DNA of 64,000 nt from a virus: IMG/VR virus record IMGVR_UViG_3300030329_005612, positions 1-64,000 of that record. One strand, 5' to 3'. The translations under genes and the position numbers were made by a program. Under the pieces are notes generated by a model. It ran no database searches. It saw only the letters and a program-made list of their open reading frames with translations, and was not told the origin of the DNA. Positions 35,199 through 43,251 of the stretch are shown piece after piece (the first letter of the stretch is position 1; each line of letters starts with the position of its first letter).

Positions 35199-35839
35199 GT
35201 AGTTTCCTTATCAAGTATATCGTAATCATATTTTTCATGATCACCCGTTACCCATTTCCAGTTCTGTTCTACGGACCACTTATGTTCATGCAATTTTCTA
35301 TCAATCACTACCTCGTCAGGCTTCACACAAAAAGAAGGGTCGTGACATCTTAATCTATTATTGGGTTGAATTGCATAATTACCATTATCTAGAAGAATAA
35401 CATGACCACATTTATGTTGGCCCGCCGCTTCAGAAAATGTTACATCAGTAATGTTAGGGTCTTCGTGCGCCCAGTCTAAGGTAAATAAATACAAACCTTC
35501 ATATTTATTTTGACGGCGGCTAACATATTTCATCTTTCTATATTGAAGGGTATCAAAAATAGTAACACTCACATAATAGCTAAATGAATCCCACAGCATT
35601 AGCTCGTCCAATTCCATGAGGGGAGAACCCTCTCTGGAACAAAAAGCGTGAATAGGTAGTCTCCAGAAAATTCCACCATCTTCCATCAAACAGTGAAAAA
35701 GAGGAACATTACTAGGTATACTAGCCACCCCAAAAATTAAACAGGGGTAATAGGTTCCATGACTATCCTCCATATTTCTTAAAAATTCCCCCCTTACAAA
35801 GCACTCTTGAGGAGGGATATTGGCATTTAAATAAGCCAT
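35195..35839 (-). CDS. Conserved hypothetical protein, 214 aa
   Basis: Aromatic-rich, beta-rich protein with several His, Cys and Trp (FHCLMEDGGIFWRLPIHAFC, HKCGHVILLDNGNYAIQPNN). It resembles conserved marine phage proteins of unknown function. It overlaps the APS kinase gene by ATGA. Confidence 0.75.
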   Translation of the reverse strand: MAYLNANIPPQECFVRGEFLRNMEDSHGTYYPCLIFGVASIPSNVPLFHCLMEDGGIFWRLPIHAFCSREGSPLMELDELMLWDSFSYYVSVTIFDTLQYRKMKYVSRRQNKYEGLYLFTLDWAHEDPNITDVTFSEAAGQHKCGHVILLDNGNYAIQPNNRLRCHDPSFCVKPDEVVIDRKLHEHKWSVEQNWKWVTGDHEKYDYDILDKETT

Positions 35840-35842
35840 AAT

Positions 35843-35875
35843 TTATCTTATAATATATTTGTTTGGAGGTAAAAG
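35843..35875 (-). promoter_or_regulatory. Sigma70-type promoter
   Basis: TTGACT with an 18-bp spacer to TATTAT, upstream of ATG 35839 and of the ExbB/ExbD/APS-kinase transcription unit. Confidence 0.5.
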
Positions 35876-35902
35876 TCAAAGATTTTTAGTGTAATTAAAA
35901 AC

Positions 35903-36187
35903 ATGCCAGCTACATACAGTACAGTGGGAACCCTACAAGGAGCGTTACACCAGAGCTTTACAACGGGGGATTTTATGCTCGTTACTGCTGGAGATTCGTC
36001 GTACCAAAGTCAAATCACAGGACTCCTAAACACTGGACTCAGCTATGACAGGGCTGAACTTACCAATCACATTGGTAGGGAATATTATAGAAAACTAAAT
36101 CAATTTGGTTTAAGCCCAACCTACAAAGACAGTCTAGACTCTGGCTTTAGACCCTTAACTTTCACTGGCTTATACACGGCTCCCTAA
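35903..36187 (+). CDS. Hypothetical protein, 94 aa, opposite orientation
   Basis: A lone rightward gene inside leftward genes. The composition is Thr/Ser/Gly/Tyr-rich, like phage virion or decoration proteins ([20 protein letters not shown]). Its stop overlaps that of guaC. A convincing promoter was not found, so expression is uncertain. Confidence 0.55.
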   Translation: MPATYSTVGTLQGALHQSFTTGDFMLVTAGDSSYQSQITGLLNTGLSYDRAELTNHIGREYYRKLNQFGLSPTYKDSLDSGFRPLTFTGLYTAP

Positions 36188-37344
36188 GTATTCTTCCCAA
36201 ATACTTCGTTCGATTGTTGGGTGACCCGAACAAAAGTGGCACACTTAGGCATATCCTTTAGCCTTCTTGCTCCGATATAGGTACACGCAGAACGTAGTCC
36301 GCCAAGGATACTTTCTACCGTGTTTTTGACTAGCCCTCTGTGTTCCACTCTAACTGTTTTGCCTTCTGACGAACGGTAGCTTGCAACGCCGCCGTAATGT
36401 TTCTTCATGGCTGATTCAGAACTCATACCATAGAAAGTTTTATATTTTTTGCCATCTATTTCTTCTTCTTGACCGGCGCACTCCGTATGTCCAGCGAGCA
36501 TACCACCAAGCATAACAAAATCCGCACCACCACCAAAAGCCTTGGCAACATCTCCAGCACAGGTACAACCGCCATCAGCCATAATATACCCCCCAACGCC
36601 ATGAGCGGCATCGGCACACTCAACCACCGCGCTAAATTGGGGATAACCAACACCAGTCTGAATGCGGGTAGTGCAAACAGAACCACTTCCAATACCAACC
36701 TTAACGATGTCTGCTCCGCTTAATATGATCTCTTCTGTCATTTCGCCAGTAACAACATTACCCGCAATGATAATGAGCGCGGGGTGTTCTTCCCTGACTC
36801 GTTTAATAAAATCACAAAATCTTGCAGTGTATCCATTAGCTGCATCAATACAAACGAATCTATTATGGTAAAAATTCCATTGAATGTCTCTAAGGTAATC
36901 TACATCATCATAATTATTTGGGTCATACTTGATACCAATAGAGGGACAAAGATGGTCGTAAATTCTACTTTGCCAACTCTTTGCTCCACGCTCGTACTTC
37001 CAATTTTTTGAGTTAGCTTCCCTACTTGCTTTCGTTTTGTAAACCCCGTAGCCATCCAGCTTATGTAACCACTTGTCTACATCATTGTGTTTACTAATAC
37101 AGGTAAGCATATGATGTGGAGCAAGAGTTTTTGCCATTTCAAAAGTCCCTACCGTGTCCATATTTGAGGCCACGATTGGGATGCCTTTCCAGCCATAATC
37201 TTTAGGGTTGCTACCTTCACCGCCAGCATTAGGAAAAGTAAACTCACGAACCAAATCGACTTCCTTTCGGGAGGTCAAAGTAGAACGCTTTGGGCGCATA
37301 AGAACATCCTTATAGTCCAGCTTAATGTCTGATTCAATTCTCAT
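36184..37344 (-). CDS. guaC: GMP reductase, 386 aa
   Basis: [20 protein letters not shown] with the catalytic Cys, then [46 protein letters not shown] and the [10 protein letters not shown] end match GMP reductases more closely than IMP dehydrogenases; no CBS domains are present. It converts GMP to IMP with NADPH, so it could shift purines from G toward A, in keeping with the AT-rich genome. Confidence 0.88.
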   Translation of the reverse strand: MRIESDIKLDYKDVLMRPKRSTLTSRKEVDLVREFTFPNAGGEGSNPKDYGWKGIPIVASNMDTVGTFEMAKTLAPHHMLTCISKHNDVDKWLHKLDGYGVYKTKASREANSKNWKYERGAKSWQSRIYDHLCPSIGIKYDPNNYDDVDYLRDIQWNFYHNRFVCIDAANGYTARFCDFIKRVREEHPALIIIAGNVVTGEMTEEIILSGADIVKVGIGSGSVCTTRIQTGVGYPQFSAVVECADAAHGVGGYIMADGGCTCAGDVAKAFGGGADFVMLGGMLAGHTECAGQEEEIDGKKYKTFYGMSSESAMKKHYGGVASYRSSEGKTVRVEHRGLVKNTVESILGGLRSACTYIGARRLKDMPKCATFVRVTQQSNEVFGKNT

Positions 37345-37345
37345 T

Positions 37346-37921
37346 TTATAGTGTTAAAAGTCTTTTGTATCTTAGGGCAACTCTTTGAGCATTCTTTCGG
37401 GCATAAAAAAGGCGCGACATTACAGTTCCCTCTGAAATATGCAACACCTTAGAAATTTCTCTATAATTTAAACCTTCAGACTCATATAGCAATAATATCT
37501 CTCGGTGACATGGGGACAACTTATTAAGGACTGCTTTTACCAACAATATATTTTTTGCTGATTCGTCTTTTTTCTCTATTCTATCGCTGGGCAGTTCATT
37601 CGTAGCAACATTCAGTACGTTTTCATCTACTACTACAAGCGGCGACCGTTGAATACGCCTATATTCATCGTAATATTTATTTCTAGCAATGACATTAACC
37701 CATGTTGCAAATCTGGAATTACCTTTGAAATTTTTCAGGTTCTTCCAGCATTTTATTAGGGCTTGTTGGTAAACTTCCTCGGCCACGGTTTCATTTCCTT
37801 TGGCAAAGTGTAAAATCCATTTTTTTATATACTCTTCATTACAAGAAATTAGTTCACCAAAGGCTTTTTCGTCCCCCTTCTGGGCTAGCTTAATCAGTTG
37901 TTTTTCTTCTGAGATTTTCAC
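37346..37921 (-). CDS. ECF-type sigma factor, 191 aa
   Basis: Region 2 ([39 protein letters not shown]) and region 4 ([40 protein letters not shown]) are clear, with no regions 1 or 3. It starts with GTG overlapping the upstream stop (TAGTG). It is the second sigma factor of the window. No anti-sigma factor is recognised beside it. Confidence 0.88.
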   Translation of the reverse strand: MKISEEKQLIKLAQKGDEKAFGELISCNEEYIKKWILHFAKGNETVAEEVYQQALIKCWKNLKNFKGNSRFATWVNVIARNKYYDEYRRIQRSPLVVVDENVLNVATNELPSDRIEKKDESAKNILLVKAVLNKLSPCHREILLLYESEGLNYREISKVLHISEGTVMSRLFYARKNAQRVALRYKRLLTL

Positions 37922-38094
37922 TATAGATTATCTATAATATATTTAAGCGTTTTAAACCTCAACATTTGTTCATAACGTATTTCCGAATTATACCTCTGAG
38001 CCGCCCAAGAACATTCACGAATTTCTTTCTCAACCAAATTTATCAATTCGACTTTGTGCTCGCGCAATAATTGGATTATCTCTCGATCTTCCAT
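37921..38094 (-). CDS. Hypothetical protein, 57 aa
   Basis: MEDREIIQLLREHKVELINL and helical charged sequence to the end. The stop overlaps the sigma factor GTG, so it may be a coupled regulator such as a small anti-sigma factor. That is only an inference from position. Confidence 0.55.
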   Translation of the reverse strand: MEDREIIQLLREHKVELINLVEKEIRECSWAAQRYNSEIRYEQMLRFKTLKYIIDNL

Positions 38095-38097
38095 GCT

Positions 38098-38298
38098 TTA
38101 AGTCAACTCCAGCGGGAGGCTAAATTCATTCGCGTACCTATAAATCTTGGACACCTTAACTGTATAAGAATCTTTTTTGTATAGTTTGTATTTTTTATCT
38201 TTAACTTTTTCGTTCCATCGAGAAGTATCTTTCAGGACGCTATCTACATATAAATCAAATTTACTTTTTTTAATTTTAGAATGTGTATTTGAATTCAT
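38098..38298 (-). CDS. Hypothetical basic protein, 66 aa
   Basis: Lys-rich (RWNEKVKDKKYKLYKKDSYT). GGAAGGAAAA lies 5 nt before the ATG; an ATG upstream makes a six-codon leader ending on ATGA. First gene of the ECF sigma operon. Confidence 0.65.
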   Translation of the reverse strand: MNSNTHSKIKKSKFDLYVDSVLKDTSRWNEKVKDKKYKLYKKDSYTVKVSKIYRYANEFSLPLELT

Positions 38299-38331
38299 CT
38301 AGGTTTTCCTTCCATGGTGGGGCGATTCTTT

Positions 38332-38359
38332 ATTATAGAGTTTTTAAAAAATTTGTCAA
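38332..38359 (-). promoter_or_regulatory. Consensus sigma70-type promoter
   Basis: TTGACA (38354-38359), 16 bp and TATAAT (38332-38337), upstream of the ECF sigma operon. Confidence 0.7.
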
Positions 38360-38368
38360 GGAGGCCAC

Positions 38369-38908
38369 TTATCTTAACTCCTCTCTCAAGAGCCTCCACC
38401 TATCACTATCAATCTCCTTTGTACCATCATTAATAGCTTTGATCATATCTACAACCTCTTCTATGGAATCGTAAATATAACGATGAGGTAGCATACCCAT
38501 CATCCAAAGAGGAGTCGCGTGTTTACCTCCTTCCATAGAAATAAAGATTGGTTTTTTCATCCTTACGGCTGTAACAAGTTCTTCCGCACTCCCCCAGCTT
38601 GCTACATCAGGCAACAAATGAGCTATGATAAAATCGCTTCTATCAACGAGGTTTAAATCATAACTACGAACAAGTTTCATTCTGTCGGAAACATCATTGA
38701 AGTAACCGTGCTTTTGGCAGTGGTCTAACGATAGGCGTGTATCTTCATCTTCTTTTACATCCTTAACAAAAGGCTTTTTATAGGGATTGAAAATTCTTAT
38801 GCCAAGCGACTCTAGTTCTCCTTCGACATACTCACGCCAATCTCTACCACTAGCATACTGCATGTGGCCCACTAGGTAGGTTCTAGTTTTAAAAAGCACA
38901 TTTTTCAT
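38369..38908 (-). CDS. Nucleoside 2-deoxyribosyltransferase-like protein, 179 aa
   Basis: TYLVGHMQYASGRDWREYVE, RIFNPYKKPF, DRSDFIIAHLLPDVASWGSA and the EEL motif follow the Ndt family order (YLAGPM, D.SD.iiA, SWGTaEE). It would exchange or hydrolyse deoxynucleoside glycosidic bonds in salvage. It overlaps the upstream gene by ATGA. Confidence 0.75.
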   Translation of the reverse strand: MKNVLFKTRTYLVGHMQYASGRDWREYVEGELESLGIRIFNPYKKPFVKDVKEDEDTRLSLDHCQKHGYFNDVSDRMKLVRSYDLNLVDRSDFIIAHLLPDVASWGSAEELVTAVRMKKPIFISMEGGKHATPLWMMGMLPHRYIYDSIEEVVDMIKAINDGTKEIDSDRWRLLREELR

Positions 38909-39084
38909 AATTTATTTTTTTGTTTGGCGTAAAGAATAATTTTTGATCTTAATTTATTAATTACAAGCTTGGTCCACGCTATATACTTTTGATCAGATTG
39001 AAGCTCGTGCTTAGGAACAGAAGTCATTTCATCTTCTATCTCATTTACTATCTTGATAATTTCATCTAGCCTCAAATAGACCAC
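38905..39084 (-). CDS. Hypothetical protein, 59 aa, GTG start
   Basis: Charged helical protein (LRLDEIIKIVNEIEDEMTSV). GTG 39084 lies 5 nt after a TACATT -10 box, and the stop forms ATGA with the next gene. Confidence 0.55.
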   Translation of the reverse strand: MVYLRLDEIIKIVNEIEDEMTSVPKHELQSDQKYIAWTKLVINKLRSKIILYAKQKNKL

Positions 39085-39089
39085 ATTAA

Positions 39090-39118
39090 AATGTAGCCCA
39101 AGGAAATAAAAAAGTCAA
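39090..39118 (-). promoter_or_regulatory. Near-leaderless sigma70-type promoter
   Basis: TTGACT (39113-39118), 17 bp and TACATT (39090-39095). Confidence 0.55.
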
Positions 39119-39133
39119 GGCTTCTAAAAAGAA

Positions 39134-40258
39134 TTAAGATTGTATTTCCAATAACTCAAGATTATCAGTGAACTTATCGAAGGGAATATCTTTATAAGTA
39201 AGAACGTGGGAAAGCTTCTGTTTATAGCTCCTGCGCTCTATAAACCTTTCATCGAGAACCCCTTCGGCCATTAGTGCGGCTACGGCAGAAATAGGGGAAG
39301 CTGTTGCTCGCTGCATGGCAGTAAAGGGATTAGAATATCCTACAATTATTTCTTTCTCAAAGCTTACGCTTCCAGCGCGTACAACCACCCTAATAATAAC
39401 GATATCCCCATATGGGGATGGGGGACATGTTTTTTCAAAGAATTTTGAAACGACATCATCTTCTAGGTTGGCTTTTTTTATCAGCCCATGCACAATATCC
39501 CTGTGTCCTTTGAATCTGAGCGTTTTATAAAAGCAATTTTTAACATCACGACGCTGCATGTCTCTAAGGGTATGGGACGCTCCACCGCTAGTACAAAATG
39601 CTTCTAGCTCTTCCCCAAGCAGTTTAATATAAATTTTTTCATGACCTGACATTCCTTCTACGGTTTTTATTTCACCATTAACAAGAACTTCACAGTCATC
39701 TTTGTACTCATTAATAAGTCCATCCATTGACCACGTTAAAAGATAATTAAGGGGTGGATTAGCATCAAAATTAGCTGGTAATCCACCTACCATCATCTCA
39801 ACTGATTCAACAGGTCGATGAAGCTCTGAGAACCCTTGTTCAGCTAAAATGTTGACCCACCCCGGCGCAAGGCCGAGGTCGGTCATGACAGGGAAGTTGG
39901 CATTCTCTGTCGCGTATTGATTTATAAACCGAGATACGTCTACACGCCCCCCTAGGTCGCAATAACGAACCCCGGAATCAATACAAAATTGAGCTAATTC
40001 TTTATTTTGATGAAAAGGAAGACTACTGATTACCACTTCAGGTCTTTCAAAGTCTGGTATGATTTCTTTATAATTTCTTTTATTGCAATCGTAAAAAATT
40101 CCATTTTTATCCTCAGGGGTAGAGTTTATAATTTTTCTAAAATCCCCCGCCGCATTCTCATTACTATCAACACCTATGACATAGTACCCTAGCCGCGACA
40201 TACAATGAGTAATGGCCAAACCCATTCTTCCTATTCCAAATACTGCAACTTTTTTCAT
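39134..40258 (-). CDS. Saccharopine-dehydrogenase-family protein, 374 aa
   Basis: An N-terminal Rossmann fold VAVFGIGRMGLAITHCMSRL, then VISSLPFHQNKELAQFC, YCDLGG and MTDLGLAPGWVNILAEQ follow the saccharopine dehydrogenase/carboxy(nor)spermidine dehydrogenase family. Both produce a secondary amine by NADPH-dependent reductive condensation. Its closeness to a SpeD-like gene favours a polyamine role over lysine metabolism, but this is inference. Confidence 0.75.
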   Translation of the reverse strand: MKKVAVFGIGRMGLAITHCMSRLGYYVIGVDSNENAAGDFRKIINSTPEDKNGIFYDCNKRNYKEIIPDFERPEVVISSLPFHQNKELAQFCIDSGVRYCDLGGRVDVSRFINQYATENANFPVMTDLGLAPGWVNILAEQGFSELHRPVESVEMMVGGLPANFDANPPLNYLLTWSMDGLINEYKDDCEVLVNGEIKTVEGMSGHEKIYIKLLGEELEAFCTSGGASHTLRDMQRRDVKNCFYKTLRFKGHRDIVHGLIKKANLEDDVVSKFFEKTCPPSPYGDIVIIRVVVRAGSVSFEKEIIVGYSNPFTAMQRATASPISAVAALMAEGVLDERFIERRSYKQKLSHVLTYKDIPFDKFTDNLELLEIQS

Positions 40259-40259
40259 T

Positions 40260-40397
40260 TTATTTTTTGCACCTCTTACGGGGGCCTCCTTGGCCGCGAT
40301 ATTTTTTCATACCTTTGCTTTTTTTACCACACCCAGCACGACTTTTTTTCTTTACTGGTTTGGTATATGTATATACTTTTTTGTGGGAAGGAGCCAT
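40260..40397 (-). CDS. Lys/Arg-rich 45-aa protein
   Basis: MAPSHKKVYTYTKPVKKKSR, then GCGKKSKGMKKYRGQGGPRK. Highly basic like a nucleic-acid-binding or DNA-compaction peptide. It sits between the SpeD-like and saccharopine-dehydrogenase-like genes, with the next ATG 2 bp after its stop. Confidence 0.55.
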   Translation of the reverse strand: MAPSHKKVYTYTKPVKKKSRAGCGKKSKGMKKYRGQGGPRKRCKK

Positions 40398-40398
40398 A

Positions 40399-40755
40399 TC
40401 AATTTTTCCAAACGCACTGAATTAAATTATCTTTAAAAAATTCTTTGGTATATCTCATTACATCCTCTGGATCAAAACTCTTGCAAGTATAGATATCTAT
40501 TGAAAAAAACTTAGGACTTCTCTTGTCCCAAGAATAAATGTGCATACCCGACTCTTTCCAGTGCATAAAGCAACACCAACCATATTCTTCCGCAAAAGAA
40601 GTTAATGGTTCTGAAACAGGCGTCATATCTAATACTTGAGAAATCTCTTTGCAATATGTTGCTTGGTCTTTTGGGCAAAAAGAATTATGTAGAGTTCCCT
40701 CTACAACCATTCTTTGCCTACAAATTTCAGGCGCTAATTCTTTCCATGTGCTCAT
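40399..40755 (-). CDS. speD: SpeD-like S-adenosylmethionine decarboxylase, 118 aa
   Basis: VVEGTLHNSF near the start and KESGMHIYSWDKRSPKFFSI followed by DIYTCKSFDP are the SpeD pattern (ESxxSIHTxPE, D.YTCG), giving a pyruvoyl enzyme that cleaves at the Ser. The His two residues before the usual Thr is shifted (GMHIYSW), so autoprocessing chemistry may differ. SpeD-like genes are known in cyanophages. The product, decarboxylated SAM, feeds spermidine synthesis. Confidence 0.7.
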   Translation of the reverse strand: MSTWKELAPEICRQRMVVEGTLHNSFCPKDQATYCKEISQVLDMTPVSEPLTSFAEEYGWCCFMHWKESGMHIYSWDKRSPKFFSIDIYTCKSFDPEDVMRYTKEFFKDNLIQCVWKN

Positions 40756-41408
40756 AATCTATTCGCGCAAAGAACGAACCAGTCTCCGTACCCCTGAGCT
40801 AATCCGTCTTTTTTTATAATGTCGGTGGCATAGTGCCACATCACCCTGTCACTAAGAAAAAGCATCTGCCCGTCTTTTAGGGCGTGTGTTAAAATAGCTT
40901 CAGAGTCTTTATTTGCATAAGCTTTTAATTCTCCTCCTTCTATATTGCTTCTCTGTATTCCCACCATAGCAATACAATCATATCCATCTTGATGAATTCC
41001 TTCCGGGGCAACTGGAGCACTTCCACCCAACTCTTCCAAAGTGATTACTCTTAATTGATGAACATCAACCTCAATTCCATCAAATAATTGATTTTCTTTT
41101 TTAAAAGCAAGACACATTTCTTCAAAACCCACACTTTTTATCGTACTCTCTTCAAGGTTTTGAAATTTTCTTACCGCTCCCCCTTGGTGAGAATTATAAT
41201 CAGAGCTTTGGGTAAACTCGCTTTCAGGAAGGTGAGTTATATCCACTTGTTCTCCTGCGCCCCAATGAGTGGTTCTCAACTCAATTTTCGAATATCTTCT
41301 TAATCTGTATTTACCGTCCTTATGATTGGTGTGAGGTAAATTGTCAAACGATGGGCGAAGGGTTTTTATCGCCTCTTCGTTTAGTTGATTAAGCTGCATC
41401 AGTCTCAT
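40752..41408 (-). CDS. 2OG-Fe(II) dioxygenase, IDO/BsmA-like, 218 aa
   Basis: GIHQDGYDCIAMVGIQRSNI, then GGELKAYANKD and LFLSDRVMWHYATDI are the H-x-D...H core of the 2OG-Fe dioxygenase family (PF10014) that includes L-isoleucine 4-hydroxylase. The substrate is likely a free amino acid or small amine. ATGA overlap with the SpeD-like gene. Confidence 0.78.
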   Translation of the reverse strand: MRLMQLNQLNEEAIKTLRPSFDNLPHTNHKDGKYRLRRYSKIELRTTHWGAGEQVDITHLPESEFTQSSDYNSHQGGAVRKFQNLEESTIKSVGFEEMCLAFKKENQLFDGIEVDVHQLRVITLEELGGSAPVAPEGIHQDGYDCIAMVGIQRSNIEGGELKAYANKDSEAILTHALKDGQMLFLSDRVMWHYATDIIKKDGLAQGYGDWFVLCANRL

Positions 41409-41884
41409 ATTTCCTCTATCCTTTTGGCCTTGTCGTCAATTACCATGTCGCAAGCTGGTTTGATATACTTTCCTTTAGAGCCGGTAGATAAATCATGAAA
41501 TTTACAACCCCATGACTCCAGCTGCTTCCAAGTGAATTCATAGTAGCATTTACCCAAAGATATAGATTTCTGAGAGCCCCCTCTGGCGGTCCAATAAACA
41601 ACATACCATCCTTCGTCATATAATTTATTTATTTTATTTATATTTTCTTGATTAGGTTCCGCAAGGTTATACTGCCTTTTACCTGAATAAAAACAAATTG
41701 TTTCATCTATATCAACTAACACAACTTTTCTATCATCAGATGAAAATTTCTTTGATTCATGAAATTCCATATTTCTTGCCAATTCATCGTACATTGCTGC
41801 CTCAGGATGTCTATAAGAACCTAACATATTTCTATCACGACAGTATTTATTTCTCCACCTTAACCATTCTGGGTAGGATGCCAT
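41405..41884 (-). CDS. HAD-superfamily phosphatase, 159 aa
   Basis: VVLVDIDETICF is the DxDxT motif, WTARGG motif II and MVIDDKAKRI the final acidic motif. Length and cap-less layout are like small C0-type HAD phosphatases or polynucleotide-kinase-type phosphatase domains. It overlaps the 2OG oxygenase gene, suggesting a shared pathway. Confidence 0.75.
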   Translation of the reverse strand: MASYPEWLRWRNKYCRDRNMLGSYRHPEAAMYDELARNMEFHESKKFSSDDRKVVLVDIDETICFYSGKRQYNLAEPNQENINKINKLYDEGWYVVYWTARGGSQKSISLGKCYYEFTWKQLESWGCKFHDLSTGSKGKYIKPACDMVIDDKAKRIEEI

Positions 41885-42042
41885 TTAGTTACCTCGTTAA
41901 AATTATGTCTAAGATTAACTTGAAGCCACTTTTCCGACTCCGCACTGTAATGGTTGCCGTGGGTTATATGCATATTTTGCCTTTCTACGCTACGATACAT
42001 AGCCATTAATATATCACATTTTACTTTTTGTTTATCTTTCAT
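41860..42042 (-). CDS. Hypothetical protein, 60 aa
   Basis: MKDKQKVKCDILMAMYRSVE then His- and Asn-rich sequence. Overlaps the HAD gene by 25 nt and the ClpP gene by ATGA. Unrecognised. Confidence 0.6.
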   Translation of the reverse strand: MKDKQKVKCDILMAMYRSVERQNMHITHGNHYSAESEKWLQVNLRHNFNEVTKWHPTQNG

Positions 42043-42815
42043 CTTTTGCGCGTGTTTTTTCTTTTCGTTTTTGATTTTGATTTAGAGGGTCTTGCTCGCT
42101 TGACTTCTGGCATCATCGCTCGAATTTCGTCTACCAGTTGAAGTTCAATTGCTTCATCAGCACTAATCCACCAGTCCTTTCTATCCCAGTTTCTTTTTAT
42201 CTTTTGCTTTGTGAGCTTTGATCGGTTTGTAAAAATTTCTAGAATACGTTCTTCAATTCTTTTTACAAATTCCACTTCATCTTCTATTTCAAATGTTTTA
42301 CCATGTGCTCCAAACGCTGCTCGGTGAATCATAACCCAAGCTTGGTGGCCAACCCACCTTATATCACCCGCTTGCAATAAAATTCCCGCCATTGAAGCAG
42401 CCATGCCTAATGTGCCCGTTGTTATTTTGTGCCCTTTGTTTCGCAGGGATTGAATAAAATCAAACAATTCAAAACCAGAAATAATTTCACCACCGGGAGA
42501 AGAAAAAATAATTTCAATATCACATTTAGGATCGAGTCTAGACCATTCGGTGAGCTTTTTCATGCAGCTACCCACAGAAGAACTGCTTACCGAACCAGAG
42601 AATCTATAAAGATGGTTTTCTTCATCTTTTGCTTGATCTTTTGCCCTGCTTTTAAAAGCTTTTTCGGTTTCTATTTCAGATTTAGAGGCTTCTGATTCAA
42701 TTTTTCTTGCTTCAGCCTCTGCTTTTCTTGCTTCAGCCTCTGCTTTTTTAACTTCGGCATACTTAACAGCAAGATCAGCTGCTAACTCTTCTGAGGTTTT
42801 ATTTTTTTCGCTCAT
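42039..42815 (-). CDS. clpP: ClpP-like serine protease with N-terminal coiled coil, 258 aa
   Basis: The first 65 residues are a coiled coil with the repeat KAEAEAR. The protease domain follows: IEIIFSSPGGEIISGFELFD (oxyanion loop), GTLGMAASMAGILL with nucleophile Ser, and WVMIHRAAFG with His. A Lys/Arg-rich tail ends the protein. In phages ClpP-like proteins often mature the prohead, but no head genes flank it here; an accessory regulatory protease is equally possible. Confidence 0.85.
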   Translation of the reverse strand: MSEKNKTSEELAADLAVKYAEVKKAEAEARKAEAEARKIESEASKSEIETEKAFKSRAKDQAKDEENHLYRFSGSVSSSSVGSCMKKLTEWSRLDPKCDIEIIFSSPGGEIISGFELFDFIQSLRNKGHKITTGTLGMAASMAGILLQAGDIRWVGHQAWVMIHRAAFGAHGKTFEIEDEVEFVKRIEERILEIFTNRSKLTKQKIKRNWDRKDWWISADEAIELQLVDEIRAMMPEVKRARPSKSKSKTKRKNTRKR

Positions 42816-42820
42816 GGTTT

Positions 42821-43018
42821 TTACCTGTCCTTAAATCTCCTTACTATCTTTACAAAAAAATTAGGTTTAGGTTCTGTGGAGTAAGGATAAAGTTTTTCTT
42901 TTTTTCTACGTTTAATTTCTTGTTTCTGATGCTTTACATGTTTTTCCCACTCCTCTCTTTCCTTCGAGCTAAGATGGGGAGGGATAGGGCTTCTTTTATA
43001 ATAGTGCTCGTTAGTCAT
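42821..43018 (-). CDS. Hypothetical basic protein, 65 aa
   Basis: ATG 43018 (MTNEHYYKRSPIPP) overlaps the upstream stop (ATGACTAA) and is preferred. A Lys/Arg/Glu-rich helix fills the middle. Unrecognised. Confidence 0.6.
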   Translation of the reverse strand: MTNEHYYKRSPIPPHLSSKEREEWEKHVKHQKQEIKRRKKEKLYPYSTEPKPNFFVKIVRRFKDR

Positions 43019-43247
43019 CTTTCTTGTCTTGCTTTCCTTTGTCTTTTGCATCTTCTTGGTTGCCTATTGCTCCCCCTACTGCTGCCCCTACTCCCGCTCC
43101 AATTAACGTTCCTTTCGTGTCTTTGCCTATAGCCTGACCAGCCAACGCTCCAATAGCTCCTCCAATGAGGGCTCCAGTGCCGGTTTTAGTAACGCAACCA
43201 GTAGTTAGTGTTAGTGCCAGTATTAATATTAATATTAGTTTTTTCAT
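43011..43247 (-). CDS. Glycine-zipper lipoprotein, 78 aa
   Basis: The signal MKKLILILILALTLTTGCVT has lipobox TTGC. The mature part repeats GALIGGAIGALAGQAIG and TLIGAGVGAAVGGAIG, the glycine-zipper pattern of outer membrane SlyB/OsmB-like lipoproteins. An envelope-acting phage lipoprotein, perhaps for superinfection exclusion. Confidence 0.8.
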   Translation of the reverse strand: MKKLILILILALTLTTGCVTKTGTGALIGGAIGALAGQAIGKDTKGTLIGAGVGAAVGGAIGNQEDAKDKGKQDKKDD

Positions 43248-43251
43248 AAAA